Assembly: GCA_964447015.1 (NCBI GenBank)
Contig: CAYUQU010000024.1
Location: 1-42,909 of the forward strand
Source of the DNA: Wandonia sp964447015
GTDB lineage: Bacteria > Bacteroidota > Bacteroidia > Flavobacteriales_D > Crocinitomicaceae
Direction of reading: 5' to 3'
Length of the DNA: 42,909 nt
Below, piece after piece: positions 18,225 to 26,678 of the stretch. Numbering within the stretch: the stretch's first letter is position 1; each line of letters starts with the position of its first letter. The notes beneath the pieces were generated by a model, which was given only the letters and a program-made list of their open reading frames with translations, did not search any database and was not told the DNA's origin. A program made the translations under genes and the position numbers.

Positions 18225-18920
18225 TCAAGGCGTACTCAACGACACAGGAATAATCTTCCCTTTAATCCATTGGTGCGCATTTAGTGAGAAATCAGCGACG
18301 AACTCGGCCATTTTTGCTGCGCTTAGTGGTGCAATGTAGCCTGGAAAAGCTTCTTCAAGCATTTCTGTTTGCGCAGCGCCCAATGTGAGACAGTTGAAAC
18401 TGATTTTTGAGTCTTTATATTCTTCTGCCAGCAATTCTGTAAGTGAAGCAACGGCTGCTTTTGAGGTCGAATAGGCACTGAGTCCAGGGAATTTAACTGA
18501 ACCCTGAAAACCACCCATGCTCGAAATAGAAACGACGTGCGCACCATTGTCTATCATTAGTGGAATTGCAGCTTGAATAACCGAAAACACACTCAACACA
18601 TTCACTTGATAGCAAGTACGAATATCCGCTTCTGTCAATTCTAAAAAAGGCTTTGAAACCAGCTTTCCAGCATTGTTTACCAAAATGTCAATTCGAGATA
18701 AATCTGAAAATATGGCTTGAGCTTCTGCCTTTGAATTAGGCGATTCTAAGTTGAATTTCACTGATTTTACATTCGGTAAATGACCGAACAATGATGACAT
18801 TCTTTCGAAATTGCGCGAAAGAGCCAAGATGTGATTGTTTTTATCAGTAGCAAAATGTTTCACCAACTCTGCGCCAATTCCGCGACTTGCGCCGACAACC
18901 ACAATTTGCCTAGTCATCAT
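18225..18920 (-). CDS. Short-chain dehydrogenase/reductase (SDR)
   Basis: 231 residues, classical SDR size. The NAD(P)-binding motif is VVGASRGIGAEL near the N-terminus (TGxxxGIG-like, with Thr replaced by Val-Gly-Ala). NNAGK follows at about residue 87, then the catalytic region SISSMGG and YSTSKAA, i.e. Ser, Tyr and Lys are all present. It should oxidise or reduce a hydroxy/keto substrate with NAD(P)(H). The first codons overlap the end of the downstream-facing paaE copy by 11 bases, so it is co-transcribed with the two PaaE-like reductases. SDRs of the later phenylacetate steps (PaaH-type) belong to another family, so a direct pathway role is only a guess. Confidence 0.88.
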   Translation of the reverse strand: MMTRQIVVVGASRGIGAELVKHFATDKNNHILALSRNFERMSSLFGHLPNVKSVKFNLESPNSKAEAQAIFSDLSRIDILVNNAGKLVSKPFLELTEADIRTCYQVNVLSVFSVIQAAIPLMIDNGAHVVSISSMGGFQGSVKFPGLSAYSTSKAAVASLTELLAEEYKDSKISFNCLTLGAAQTEMLEEAFPGYIAPLSAAKMAEFVADFSLNAHQWIKGKIIPVSLSTP

Positions 18921-19998
18921 ACGTTAATTTAAGCGTTTTGCTTGCGGGGTGAGCCTGACAAGTCAATACATAGCCTTCTTCAACTTCTTTATCTGTAAGC
19001 GAGTAATTCATTTTCATTGTGGCTTTACCTTCCGTGATTTTCGCACGGCAAGTACAACACACACCGCCTTTGCATGAGTATGGAGCGTCTTCACCAAGTT
19101 GAGAAAGCTTTTCGAGAATAGTCACACTGCTTGAATCAAGATCAAAATTGATGATTTCGCCGTCTAGTTCAACTTCGACATGAGCAAGACCTTCGTACTT
19201 TTCTGCGCTAACCTCTGTCGTTTTTGACTTCATCAATACAGGAGTAGTGAAAAGTTCGTAAATGATTTTCTCGTCAGGCACACCGAAAACTTTTAGTGTG
19301 TCAATCGCTGCAACAATCATTTCTTCAGGTCCACAAAGATAAAATCCATCTGCGCGAAGTAGGGGTAAATTTGCTTTGATAACTGCCGAAATATTATCGC
19401 TGTCCAATCTTCCGTTTTCATAACCTTCTACTTTTTCACCAGAGAGAAAATAGGTGGTTTTTACATCCGATGGCAAGGCATCTAAATCAGCTTTAAACAT
19501 GATGTTTTCCACTTTTCTATTCCCGTAGAACAAGTTCAACGTTCCTTTATTCTTCGCAATTGTTTTCGCTATTGATAGAATGGGTGTAATTCCACTTCCC
19601 GCAGCGAAAGCAACGTAATTCCCAGAATTTTTAAGCAGTTTAAAATTACCTTCTGGGTGCGAAATCAAAATCTCATCACCTACAGCCAGCGTGTTGTTGA
19701 TGTAACCACTAACAAGACCTTTATCCACTTCTTTAACACCGATTCTCAAAGACTCGTACGGCGTGCTACAAATCGAGTAAGAACGACGTTCTTCTTTTCC
19801 GTTTAAGTCTAAGATAACAGTGAGATACTGTCCAGGAATAAAGTCGAATTTCATCAATTCATTTTCTGGAATTTCAAAAGACACACTCACAGATTGAGGT
19901 GTTTCTTTTTTTATTTCCTTTACCTTCACCCACACAAAGCCCTTTGGCGCTTTTGCCGATTTATCTTTCTTCCCTAATATTTTTCCAAATAATCCCAT
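18910..19998 (-). CDS. paaE: PaaE-type epoxidase reductase, second copy
   Basis: 362 residues. Order of domains is FAD-binding (GQYLTVILDL then RRSYSICSTP), NAD(P)H-binding (FAAGSGITPILSI, FYGNR, FYLCGPEEMI), and C-terminal plant-type [2Fe-2S] ferredoxin with CKGGVCCTC plus a later LTCQAHP cysteine. This is the architecture of PaaE, which passes electrons from NADPH to the PaaA diiron site of phenylacetyl-CoA epoxidase. A 20-residue basic N-terminal extension (MGLFGKILGKKDKSAK) is absent from the neighbouring copy. It is 13 bases downstream of the other paaE and overlaps the SDR. Which copy serves PaaABC cannot be told from sequence. Confidence 0.9.
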   Translation of the reverse strand: MGLFGKILGKKDKSAKAPKGFVWVKVKEIKKETPQSVSVSFEIPENELMKFDFIPGQYLTVILDLNGKEERRSYSICSTPYESLRIGVKEVDKGLVSGYINNTLAVGDEILISHPEGNFKLLKNSGNYVAFAAGSGITPILSIAKTIAKNKGTLNLFYGNRKVENIMFKADLDALPSDVKTTYFLSGEKVEGYENGRLDSDNISAVIKANLPLLRADGFYLCGPEEMIVAAIDTLKVFGVPDEKIIYELFTTPVLMKSKTTEVSAEKYEGLAHVEVELDGEIINFDLDSSSVTILEKLSQLGEDAPYSCKGGVCCTCRAKITEGKATMKMNYSLTDKEVEEGYVLTCQAHPASKTLKLTYDD

Positions 19999-20011
19999 TC
20001 ACTTACATATT

Positions 20012-21079
20012 TTAATCGTCAAAAGATACCACTAGTTTTTCAGATGTGGGGTGAGATTGGCAAGTTAAAATGTATCCATTTTGAATCTCATCAGGCTCTA
20101 ACCCATAGTTTACATCCATTTTTGCAGTACCTGAAAGAATTTTCGCTTTACATGTACAACATACTCCACCTTTACAAGCAAAAGGCACGTCAGCTCCTGC
20201 GTTATAAGCAGAGTCTAAAATACTTTCGCCATCCGAATCCACACGAATTTCAGTATGCACTCCATCTAGAATGACAGTCACATTTGACTCGATTTTTGGT
20301 TCGTTTGAAACCTTTCTGTCCGCTTTTAATGTGGCAGTTGTAAATAGTTCAAAATGGATATTTTTCTCATCTACACCGTATTCAATCATTTTGTCTTTCA
20401 CCTCAAAAATCATTTCTTCAGGTCCGCAAACAAAGACCTCGTCAATTTTTTGATTTTTCAAGAAAGAAGTGTAAATCTCATCACATTTCTCCGCGTTGAT
20501 TCGCCCTTTTTGAATCTCGTTTCCTAAATTCTCACGAGAAAGAATGTGAATCAAGTTTAGGCGAGTAATGTATTTGTTTTTAAGCGCTTCAAGCTCTTCT
20601 TTAAAAATGATAGAACCAATTCCTTTATTACCGTACAACATTGTTATGGTGCTTAAAGGTTCAGCTTTCAGTATTGTTTTTGCAATGGAAATAATAGGTG
20701 TAACACCACTTCCCGCTGCAACAAGCACATAGTGTTTTTTGTTTTCGGCATTGATTGTTACAGTGAATCGTCCGACAGGAGTCATTACATCCAATAAATC
20801 ACCTACTTTCATATCGCGATTTGCATAAGTTGAAAAAAGACCATTTTCAACCATCTTTATCGCTACACGCAATTCATTGTCATAAGGAGAAGTACAAATA
20901 GAATACGATCTACGTACTTCTTCGTTGTTTAAATCTTGTTTTACCGTCAGATATTGACCTGGTAAGAAAACATAATCATTCACAAGAGCATCAGGTAATT
21001 CAAAAGCAACAGAAACAGCATCGGGCGTTTCCCTTTTAATATCCTTTATTTTGAGCGTATGAAATCTTGGTGTTATCAT
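20012..21079 (-). CDS. paaE: PaaE-type epoxidase reductase, first copy
   Basis: 355 residues, same architecture as its neighbour: FAD part (GQYLTVKQDL, RRSYSICTSP), NAD(P)H part (LVAAGSGVTPIISI, MLYGNK, VFVCGPEEMI) and C-terminal [2Fe-2S] domain with CKGGVCCTC and LTCQSHP. By eye the two copies are clearly homologous along their whole length but diverged, so the duplication is not recent. This copy is nearest to the divergent paaABCD operon and is the default candidate for the partner reductase. It shares the 21080-21350 intergenic region with paaA, consistent with joint control. Confidence 0.92.
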   Translation of the reverse strand: MITPRFHTLKIKDIKRETPDAVSVAFELPDALVNDYVFLPGQYLTVKQDLNNEEVRRSYSICTSPYDNELRVAIKMVENGLFSTYANRDMKVGDLLDVMTPVGRFTVTINAENKKHYVLVAAGSGVTPIISIAKTILKAEPLSTITMLYGNKGIGSIIFKEELEALKNKYITRLNLIHILSRENLGNEIQKGRINAEKCDEIYTSFLKNQKIDEVFVCGPEEMIFEVKDKMIEYGVDEKNIHFELFTTATLKADRKVSNEPKIESNVTVILDGVHTEIRVDSDGESILDSAYNAGADVPFACKGGVCCTCKAKILSGTAKMDVNYGLEPDEIQNGYILTCQSHPTSEKLVVSFDD

Positions 21080-21125
21080 AATGTATTTTTGAGCGGCTAA
21101 AGTTAATCAATCATTTTGATGAGAT

Positions 21126-21278
21126 ACTGATTTTTGTCAGGATTGTTGCGTTTTAAATCATATAAAGTCAGATAAAATAATGGTTTTTTCACAAAAAATG
21201 CGTATCTTTTAACATAATTGCTTTGTGCGAAATAGAAATAAAACAAGAGGGATAAAACAAAACTGATTTTGGTCATGT
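21126..21278. promoter_or_regulatory. Pair of similar motifs between divergent paaE and paaA
   Basis: ACTGATTTTTGTCAGGA (21126-21142) and ACTGATTTTGGTCATGT (21262-21278) agree at 14 of 17 positions. The first contains the short inverted repeat CTGA/TCAG. They flank the middle of the divergent control region, one near each gene, so they could bind one regulator. No regulator gene of the PaaR/PaaX kind is in the window. In AT-rich DNA this similarity may be chance. Confidence 0.3.
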
Positions 21279-21339
21279 TTATCTAAAAAGTTAACATCTT
21301 GAGTTAAATTTTTCGTAAAATTGCAGGTAGAAAAACACA

Positions 21340-21345
21340 AGGAGG
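21340..21345 (+). promoter_or_regulatory. Strong Shine-Dalgarno site that fixes the paaA start
   Basis: AGGAGG is placed 5 bases before the ATG at 21351. It is the strongest ribosome-binding site noticed in the window, where most genes have none that is recognisable. It rules against the earlier in-frame start at 21321, which would add ten residues of non-family sequence. Confidence 0.65.
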
Positions 21346-21350
21346 ATATT

Positions 21351-22304
21351 ATGTCTGAAAAAAATATACAAGATTTAGAAAAAGAGTTTCAGCACAAAAT
21401 GGATGCTGAGATTAAAATCGAGCCGAAAGATTGGATGCCGGACGATTATCGCAAAACTCTGATTCGCCAGATTTCACAGCACGCTCACTCGGAAATAGTG
21501 GGGATGTTGCCTGAAGGAAATTGGATTACACGTGCACCAAACTTGCGTCGAAAAGCAGTTTTATTGGCTAAAGTTCAAGACGAAGCAGGTCACGGATTAT
21601 ATTTATACAGCGCAACGGAAACACTTGGTGCAGATCGCGAGCAAACAATCGATGATTTGCATTCGGGTAAAGCAAAATATTCAAGCATCTTTAATTACCC
21701 CGCGGTTTCGTGGGCTGATATGGGTGCGATTGGATGGCTTGTTGACGGGGCAGCGATTATGAATCAAGTGCCTTTGTGTCGTACTTCATACGGTCCTTAT
21801 GCTCGCGCTATGGTTAGAGTGTGTAAAGAGGAATCTTTCCACCAACGCCAAGGGTTTGAGATTATGACAACTTTGGCAAATGGTACACCTATTCAAAAAG
21901 AAATGGCGCAAGAAGCGTTGAATCGTTTTTGGTGGCCAGCTCTTATGATGTTCGGTCCAAGTGATGACAATTCGCCAAATACCGAGCGTTCAATGAACTG
22001 GAAAATCAAGCGTCACACGAATGATGAATTGCGTCAAAAATTTGTTGATGCTACAGTTCCACAAGCCCACTTGATTGGACTTACGGTGCCTGACAAGGAT
22101 CTTAAATACAATGAAGAGACAGGTCACTGGGAGTTTGGCGAAATTAATTGGGAAGAATTTTTCAATGTAATTAAAGGAAACGGTCCGTGTAACAAAAAGC
22201 GAATTGACGATCGTCGAAAAGCGAAAGAAAACGGAATGTGGGTTCGTGAAGCTGCCCGCGCTTATGCAGATAAGCAAAAAGAAAAATTGAAAAAAGCATC
22301 TTAA
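21351..22304 (+). CDS. paaA: Phenylacetyl-CoA epoxidase catalytic subunit PaaA
   Basis: 317 residues from the ATG at 21351, chosen for its AGGAGG site. PaaA is the diiron oxygenase subunit that converts phenylacetyl-CoA to the 1,2-epoxide in the PaaABCE complex. The ferritin-like iron ligands are visible in the helices around HSEIVGMLPEGNW, VQDEAGHGLYLYSATE (ExxH) and CKEESFHQRQGFE (ExxH). First gene of a rightward paaABCD operon. The C-terminus ending EKLKKAS is normal for the family. Confidence 0.96.
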   Translation: MSEKNIQDLEKEFQHKMDAEIKIEPKDWMPDDYRKTLIRQISQHAHSEIVGMLPEGNWITRAPNLRRKAVLLAKVQDEAGHGLYLYSATETLGADREQTIDDLHSGKAKYSSIFNYPAVSWADMGAIGWLVDGAAIMNQVPLCRTSYGPYARAMVRVCKEESFHQRQGFEIMTTLANGTPIQKEMAQEALNRFWWPALMMFGPSDDNSPNTERSMNWKIKRHTNDELRQKFVDATVPQAHLIGLTVPDKDLKYNEETGHWEFGEINWEEFFNVIKGNGPCNKKRIDDRRKAKENGMWVREAARAYADKQKEKLKKAS

Positions 22305-22346
22305 TAAAAATTTGAGATTAGAATATTAATATAACTTACAGAAACG

Positions 22347-22634
22347 ATGAGTAATGCAGAATGGCCTCTTTGGGAGGTGTTTATCAGAAGTAAGCAAGGT
22401 TTGGATCACAAACATGTAGGAAGTCTACGCGCAACGGATGCAGAAATGGCAATTGAAAATGCTAGAGATGTATACACGCGTCGCAGTGAAGGTGTGAGTA
22501 TTTGGGTTGTTGAATCGGAAAATGTATTCGCTTCAAGTCCTGAGGATGCAGATTCATTCTTTGAACCTTCAAACAGCAAAGTATATCGCCACCCGACTTT
22601 TTACAAAGTGCCGGACGGAATTTCTCACATGTAA
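22347..22634 (+). CDS. paaB: Phenylacetyl-CoA epoxidase subunit PaaB
   Basis: 95 residues, the usual small size of PaaB. Typical sequence: WPLWEVFIRSKQGLDHKHVGSLRA, then MAIENARDVYTRRSEGVSIWVV. PaaB is a non-catalytic subunit that bridges PaaAC units of the epoxidase. It lies 42 bases after paaA and 11 before paaC. Confidence 0.95.
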   Translation: MSNAEWPLWEVFIRSKQGLDHKHVGSLRATDAEMAIENARDVYTRRSEGVSIWVVESENVFASSPEDADSFFEPSNSKVYRHPTFYKVPDGISHM

Positions 22635-22645
22635 GCTGAAAAATT

Positions 22646-23404
22646 ATGACAAAACAAGAAGCATTATTTGAATATGTTCTTCGCGCAGGTGATGACAGCT
22701 TGATTCTTGGACAGCGTTTGTCTGAGTGGTGCGGTCATGGGCCTATCCTTGAAGAAGATATTGCAATGACAAATATCGCACTTGACTTAATCGGTCAAGC
22801 TACAAGTTTATTGGCTTATGCTGGAGAGGTTGAGGGTAAAGGTAGAGATGCAGACAAAATAGCATTCTTGCGCTACGAAAAGGAGTACAAAAATCTGTTA
22901 TTGGTTGAGCAACCAAACGTAGATTTTGGTGTGACAATGGCGCGTCAGTTTTTATTTGACATCTACCATTTTTATTTTTTCAAAGGATTATTGAACAGTT
23001 CAGATACTCAATTGGCTGCTATAGCGGAAAAATCACTGAAAGAAGTGACTTACCATGTGAAGCACAGTTCAGAATGGATTATTCGCCTTGGTGATGGCAC
23101 TGAAGAGTCACACGAGCGCATCCAACAAGCAATTAACGACCTTTGGTCATACACGGGCGAAATGTTCGAAATGGATCAGGTGGATGAAATTATGATTGCG
23201 GAGGGTGTTGGAATCGACTTGACAAAAATTAAAGCGCATTGGCACGATCACGTGGAGCAAGTTCTAAATAGAGCAACGTTGAAGATGCCCGAGTATGGAT
23301 ATATGCATTTAGGTGGTCGCCAAGGTAAGCATACAGAATATATGGGGTACATTTTGACGGAAATGCAGTACATGCAACGTGCTTACCCTAATATGGAATG
23401 GTAA
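22646..23404 (+). CDS. paaC: Phenylacetyl-CoA epoxidase structural subunit PaaC
   Basis: 252 residues. PaaC has a ferritin-like fold without a working diiron centre and forms the structural partner of PaaA. Signatures include LGQRLSEWCGHGPILEEDIAM near the N-terminus, NIALDLIGQA, and the C-terminal GGRQGKHTEYMGYILTEMQ with AYPNMEW. The stop codon overlaps the paaD start by 7 bases (ATGGAATGGTAA), indicating coupled translation. Confidence 0.95.
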   Translation: MTKQEALFEYVLRAGDDSLILGQRLSEWCGHGPILEEDIAMTNIALDLIGQATSLLAYAGEVEGKGRDADKIAFLRYEKEYKNLLLVEQPNVDFGVTMARQFLFDIYHFYFFKGLLNSSDTQLAAIAEKSLKEVTYHVKHSSEWIIRLGDGTEESHERIQQAINDLWSYTGEMFEMDQVDEIMIAEGVGIDLTKIKAHWHDHVEQVLNRATLKMPEYGYMHLGGRQGKHTEYMGYILTEMQYMQRAYPNMEW

Positions 23405-23895
23405 CAATTCGAGAAAATACGGAAAAAATATGGGAACTTCTGGAAGAAGTTAAAGATCCAGAAGTTCCTGTTCTTTCTGTTGTTGACCTAGGAATTATCC
23501 GCGATGTGGAAACTGACGGAAATTCATTTACAATTACAATCACGCCTACTTATTCAGGTTGCCCCGCAATGCGCACGATTGAAGAGGACATCATTTCTAC
23601 ATTAAATGCACAAGGAATTACTGTCGACGAAATCAAAACGGTACTTTCTCCAGCGTGGATCACGGACTGGATTTCTGAAAAAGGGAGAAAGAATTTAGAA
23701 GAATACGGTATCGCACCACCACAAGATGAAGTAGACAAAAGCGTACTTTTTGCAGAACCTACTGTCGTTCCATGTCCTTTATGTAAATCGAAGAATACAC
23801 GAATGATTAGTCAGTTTGGTTCGACTGCATGTAAAGCACATTATCAGTGTAATGATTGCATGGAGCCTTTTGATTATTTTAAGTGTTTGAAGTAG
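23398..23895 (+). CDS. paaD: PaaD, MIP18/DUF59 Fe-S maturation factor
   Basis: 165 residues. The N-terminal DUF59/MIP18 domain is marked by VKDPEVPVLSVVDLGIIRDV and TPTYSGCPAM. A C-terminal zinc- or cluster-binding tail has CPLCKSKNTRM, then CKAHYQCNDC and a final C near the end. PaaD helps mature the iron-sulfur or diiron components of the phenylacetyl-CoA epoxidase. Last gene of paaABCD; only 10 bases separate its stop from that of the convergent gene. Confidence 0.94.
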   Translation: MVTIRENTEKIWELLEEVKDPEVPVLSVVDLGIIRDVETDGNSFTITITPTYSGCPAMRTIEEDIISTLNAQGITVDEIKTVLSPAWITDWISEKGRKNLEEYGIAPPQDEVDKSVLFAEPTVVPCPLCKSKNTRMISQFGSTACKAHYQCNDCMEPFDYFKCLK

Positions 23896-23905
23896 GGGAT
23901 ACAAA

Positions 23906-24580
23906 TCATTTCACAAATTGCTTCAGTTTTTTGTCATACGAAAGCTTAATAGGTTGAGTGTCGTTAATGATGATTTTCAGGTCTTCGTCAGAGATTTCCA
24001 AACCTTCCCCGAAATAGTCACAATAATCTATGTGGGCAATAATACTTGTACCGTACCGTGGCAGTTCATATCTTATGTTATCGTAAGCGGAAGAAATGAA
24101 AGCTCTTAATGTTGGGTGTTTTTTATGAGCTGATTGCGTAAAGTATTTTTTAAAAATGAGGAGGGCTTTTTCGGTTAATAGTTCTTCTTCGTTTATCAAG
24201 GGAAGGAAATGCTCAGTGTCCAGCATATATAGCAGATTAGTATTGTCAAAAAGATAAAATTTAACTGCATTGCTCATACAAACAAAATTGTAATAAGAAA
24301 CAGATTCAGCAATGGTCTTAGTGCCATCCTCGTTTGTAAAGACTGTTACTTGTCTCAATATTATTTGGTTGTCTTTGTTCTGAAGATCTTCATCGTAAAA
24401 TCCACGCTGATAATAACCATTTTTAATATCAGTAAGGCTGTCATTGGCACTCATTTCTCCATCCTGGTAGGGTTCAAATTTTGTATCAATCATCCGTATA
24501 AAATCAGAGATTGTCTGTGCTTTAACTGGTGTTATGAAGCACAAGAAAATGAATGGAATTATTTTTTTTAGTGTTATCAT
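23906..24580 (-). CDS. Secreted protein of unknown function
   Basis: 224 residues. A hydrophobic N-terminus ending in Ala-Gln (MITLKKIIPFIFLCFITPVKAQ) indicates Sec export. The mature part has no motif I recognise. It is acidic, with mixed strands and helices such as LLTEKALLIFKKYFTQSAHKKH and YGTSIIAHIDYCDYFGEGLEI, and ends in a basic KKLKQFVK. It converges with paaD and is separated by 183 bases from the M16 gene upstream, so it is probably a single-gene unit. Relation to phenylacetate metabolism is not supported. Confidence 0.8.
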   Translation of the reverse strand: MITLKKIIPFIFLCFITPVKAQTISDFIRMIDTKFEPYQDGEMSANDSLTDIKNGYYQRGFYDEDLQNKDNQIILRQVTVFTNEDGTKTIAESVSYYNFVCMSNAVKFYLFDNTNLLYMLDTEHFLPLINEEELLTEKALLIFKKYFTQSAHKKHPTLRAFISSAYDNIRYELPRYGTSIIAHIDYCDYFGEGLEISDEDLKIIINDTQPIKLSYDKKLKQFVK

Positions 24581-24763
24581 TATATTCTTAACTGATTTCG
24601 GCTATAAACCGGTGAGACCGATTATTAAAAATTAGTTTTTCTAAGATAAGAATATTTTGTTTGCTTGAATCAAACTTAACAAAGACCATTAAATCAAAAT
24701 GGATCAAGTTTGTGAAGAAATTTGTAAACTGTCGCTGATTATCACAATTCTAAAGTACCATTC

Positions 24764-26023
24764 TTAGATATACATCTCATCCTGCTCATCCCGTTGATTA
24801 TAAATCAAGTAAGATAATTTTGATTCGTCAAAAACCTCATTTGCGATATCTTGAAGATTTTCAGCTGTGATGAGGTCAATGCCTTTGTATATTTCTTTTG
24901 TAGTATCGATTTGATCAAAAATCAGTACGCTTTTTGCTAGGGCAAGCATCAATCCTGAGTTGCTTTCTCCAGCCAATGCCAAATGACCTTTTAGTTGTTC
25001 TTTAGCTTTAGACAGTTGCACAACTCCGAGTTTATTCTCTCGTAGTTTTCTAAGTTCTGTATGAATTACACGCAGTGTATTTTGTACATGTCGTTTATCT
25101 GTACCGAAATATATCGAATGAAAACCTGTGTCAGCGTATGGCGTATAACTAGATTCGATGCTATACGAATACCCGTATTTCTCGCGAACCGAAAGTGATA
25201 AGCGAGAATTAAGTGCAGGTCCACCTAAGATATTACTCAGCAACACCATTGCTTTTCGCTCTTTGGCTTTGTATGGGTATGCAATTCCGCCCATCAATCC
25301 ATGCGATTGATAGTTTGATTTGTTCTTTGTTATATTGACTGGTTTGTAGTCTGTGAAATGATTTAATTCGGGAGATTTACCGAGCCCATTATAGTCTCCG
25401 AAAAATCGCTGAGCCATTTCATTGATACGTTTCTCAGTAAACTGACCGACTATAGAAAGAACCATGTTTTGCGGACCGAAATAACGTGAAACGTATTCTA
25501 AAAGATGATTTCGCGTAAACGAGTGCACCGATTCCTGCGTTCCCAGAATATTCTTCCCCAGTTGATGATCATTGAAAATCAAACTTTCAAATTCATCAAA
25601 AATACATTCGGATGGGCTATCTAAATAAGAGTTGATTTCATCTACAATCACTTCCTTTTCGCGTTGAATTTCCTTCTCGGGAAAAGTGGAATGGAAAACG
25701 ATATCTGCCAACAACTCCAGCGTTCTCGATAAGTAAGTTTTGGAGAATGAAGCATAGATACAAATCTCTTCTTTTCCAGTATATGCATTGAGTTCACCAC
25801 CGACAGAATCCAATCTGCTGAGTACGTGAAATGCTTTACGTTTGGTAGTACCTTTAAAGATGCAGTGTTCGAGGAAATGTGCCAAACCTTCTTCGTGGGG
25901 AAGTTCAAAACGCGAACCTGCGAGAACAGTAATTCCAGCATGCGCCACCTGATTTTTGACTGGTTGAAAAACCACTCTTAAACCGTTAGGCAAAGTAAAG
26001 ATATGTGGAAGTTTTTCGCTCAC
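24764..26023 (-). CDS. M16 family zinc peptidase
   Basis: 419 residues, one pitrilysin/MPP-type unit of two half-domains. The inverted zinc motif HxxEH is H49-F-L-E52-H53 in EEGLAHFLEHCIFKGT, and the further glutamate ligand is E129 in VIVDEINSYLDSP. GGELNAYTGKEEICIYAS is the usual strand after the site. The C-terminal half has the RLSLSVREKYGYSYS substrate-binding motif. There is no signal peptide. Bacteroidota and other bacterial members act as cytosolic or processing peptidases; substrate is unknown. It follows pdxH by 3 bases, in one run with the DUF4494 gene. Confidence 0.93.
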   Translation of the reverse strand: MSEKLPHIFTLPNGLRVVFQPVKNQVAHAGITVLAGSRFELPHEEGLAHFLEHCIFKGTTKRKAFHVLSRLDSVGGELNAYTGKEEICIYASFSKTYLSRTLELLADIVFHSTFPEKEIQREKEVIVDEINSYLDSPSECIFDEFESLIFNDHQLGKNILGTQESVHSFTRNHLLEYVSRYFGPQNMVLSIVGQFTEKRINEMAQRFFGDYNGLGKSPELNHFTDYKPVNITKNKSNYQSHGLMGGIAYPYKAKERKAMVLLSNILGGPALNSRLSLSVREKYGYSYSIESSYTPYADTGFHSIYFGTDKRHVQNTLRVIHTELRKLRENKLGVVQLSKAKEQLKGHLALAGESNSGLMLALAKSVLIFDQIDTTKEIYKGIDLITAENLQDIANEVFDESKLSYLIYNQRDEQDEMYI

Positions 26024-26026
26024 TTC

Positions 26027-26674
26027 TTAAGGATTCTTGCGGTAGATTTTCCATCCACTGTCAATTTTTTGAAAACAAATCCGGTCGTGTAGACGGTTTG
26101 GTCTACCCTGCCAAAACTCGTAATGAGTTGGATATACAACGTAGCCTCCCCAATGTTCTGGGCGTGGAATTGTGCCGCCAAACTCTTTTTCCATCAATTC
26201 AGCTTTGAGCACAAGGTCTTTTCTCTCGTTCAGTTCATCACTTTGATCTGATGCCCAAGCTCCGATTTGGCTGCCTTTAGGGCGAGATTCAAAATATTTG
26301 TCACTGAGGTTTGCAGGAGCCTTTTTAACGATTCCCTCAATTCGCACTTGACGTTCAAGGTTATGCCAAAAAAAATGCAATCCAACCTTTGGGTTTTCGG
26401 CAATTTCTTTTCCTTTTTGACTGTTGTAATTGGTGTAAAAAACCAATCCCTCATCAAAAAACTCTTTCAGATACACAATTCGCGTACTTGGTTGAAGTGT
26501 TTTTGGAACAGTAGCTAACATCATTGCATTAGGTTCTGGAGCTTTAGCATCAATAGCTTCTTTGAGCCACACGCCAAAAAAATCAAAAGGATTTATATTC
26601 GCAGCGATGCGTTCCAATTCTCCTTTAGAAAAATTGTGGTGATCATTACGAATGGCGTCCAGAAATTCTTGCAT
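26027..26674 (-). CDS. pdxH: Pyridoxamine 5'-phosphate oxidase
   Basis: 215 residues, standard PdxH. The enzyme uses FMN and oxygen to turn pyridoxamine or pyridoxine 5'-phosphate into PLP. Family marks: PNAMMLATV, STRIVYLKEFFDEGLVFYTNY, SQKGKEIAENP, FFWHNLERQVRIEG and the C-terminal PRPEHWGGYVVYPTHYEFWQG with RLHDR. The final W-KIYRKNP corresponds to the usual C-terminal RLxP. It begins 4 bases after the DUF4494 stop and ends 3 bases before the M16 peptidase. Confidence 0.96.
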   Translation of the reverse strand: MQEFLDAIRNDHHNFSKGELERIAANINPFDFFGVWLKEAIDAKAPEPNAMMLATVPKTLQPSTRIVYLKEFFDEGLVFYTNYNSQKGKEIAENPKVGLHFFWHNLERQVRIEGIVKKAPANLSDKYFESRPKGSQIGAWASDQSDELNERKDLVLKAELMEKEFGGTIPRPEHWGGYVVYPTHYEFWQGRPNRLHDRICFQKIDSGWKIYRKNP

Positions 26675-26678
26675 AGGA

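Noticed and set aside
21321..21350. Earlier in-frame ATG for paaA adding MQVEKHKEDI
   Set aside because: The AGGAGG site is placed for the ATG at 21351, and the extra residues do not resemble the PaaA N-terminus.
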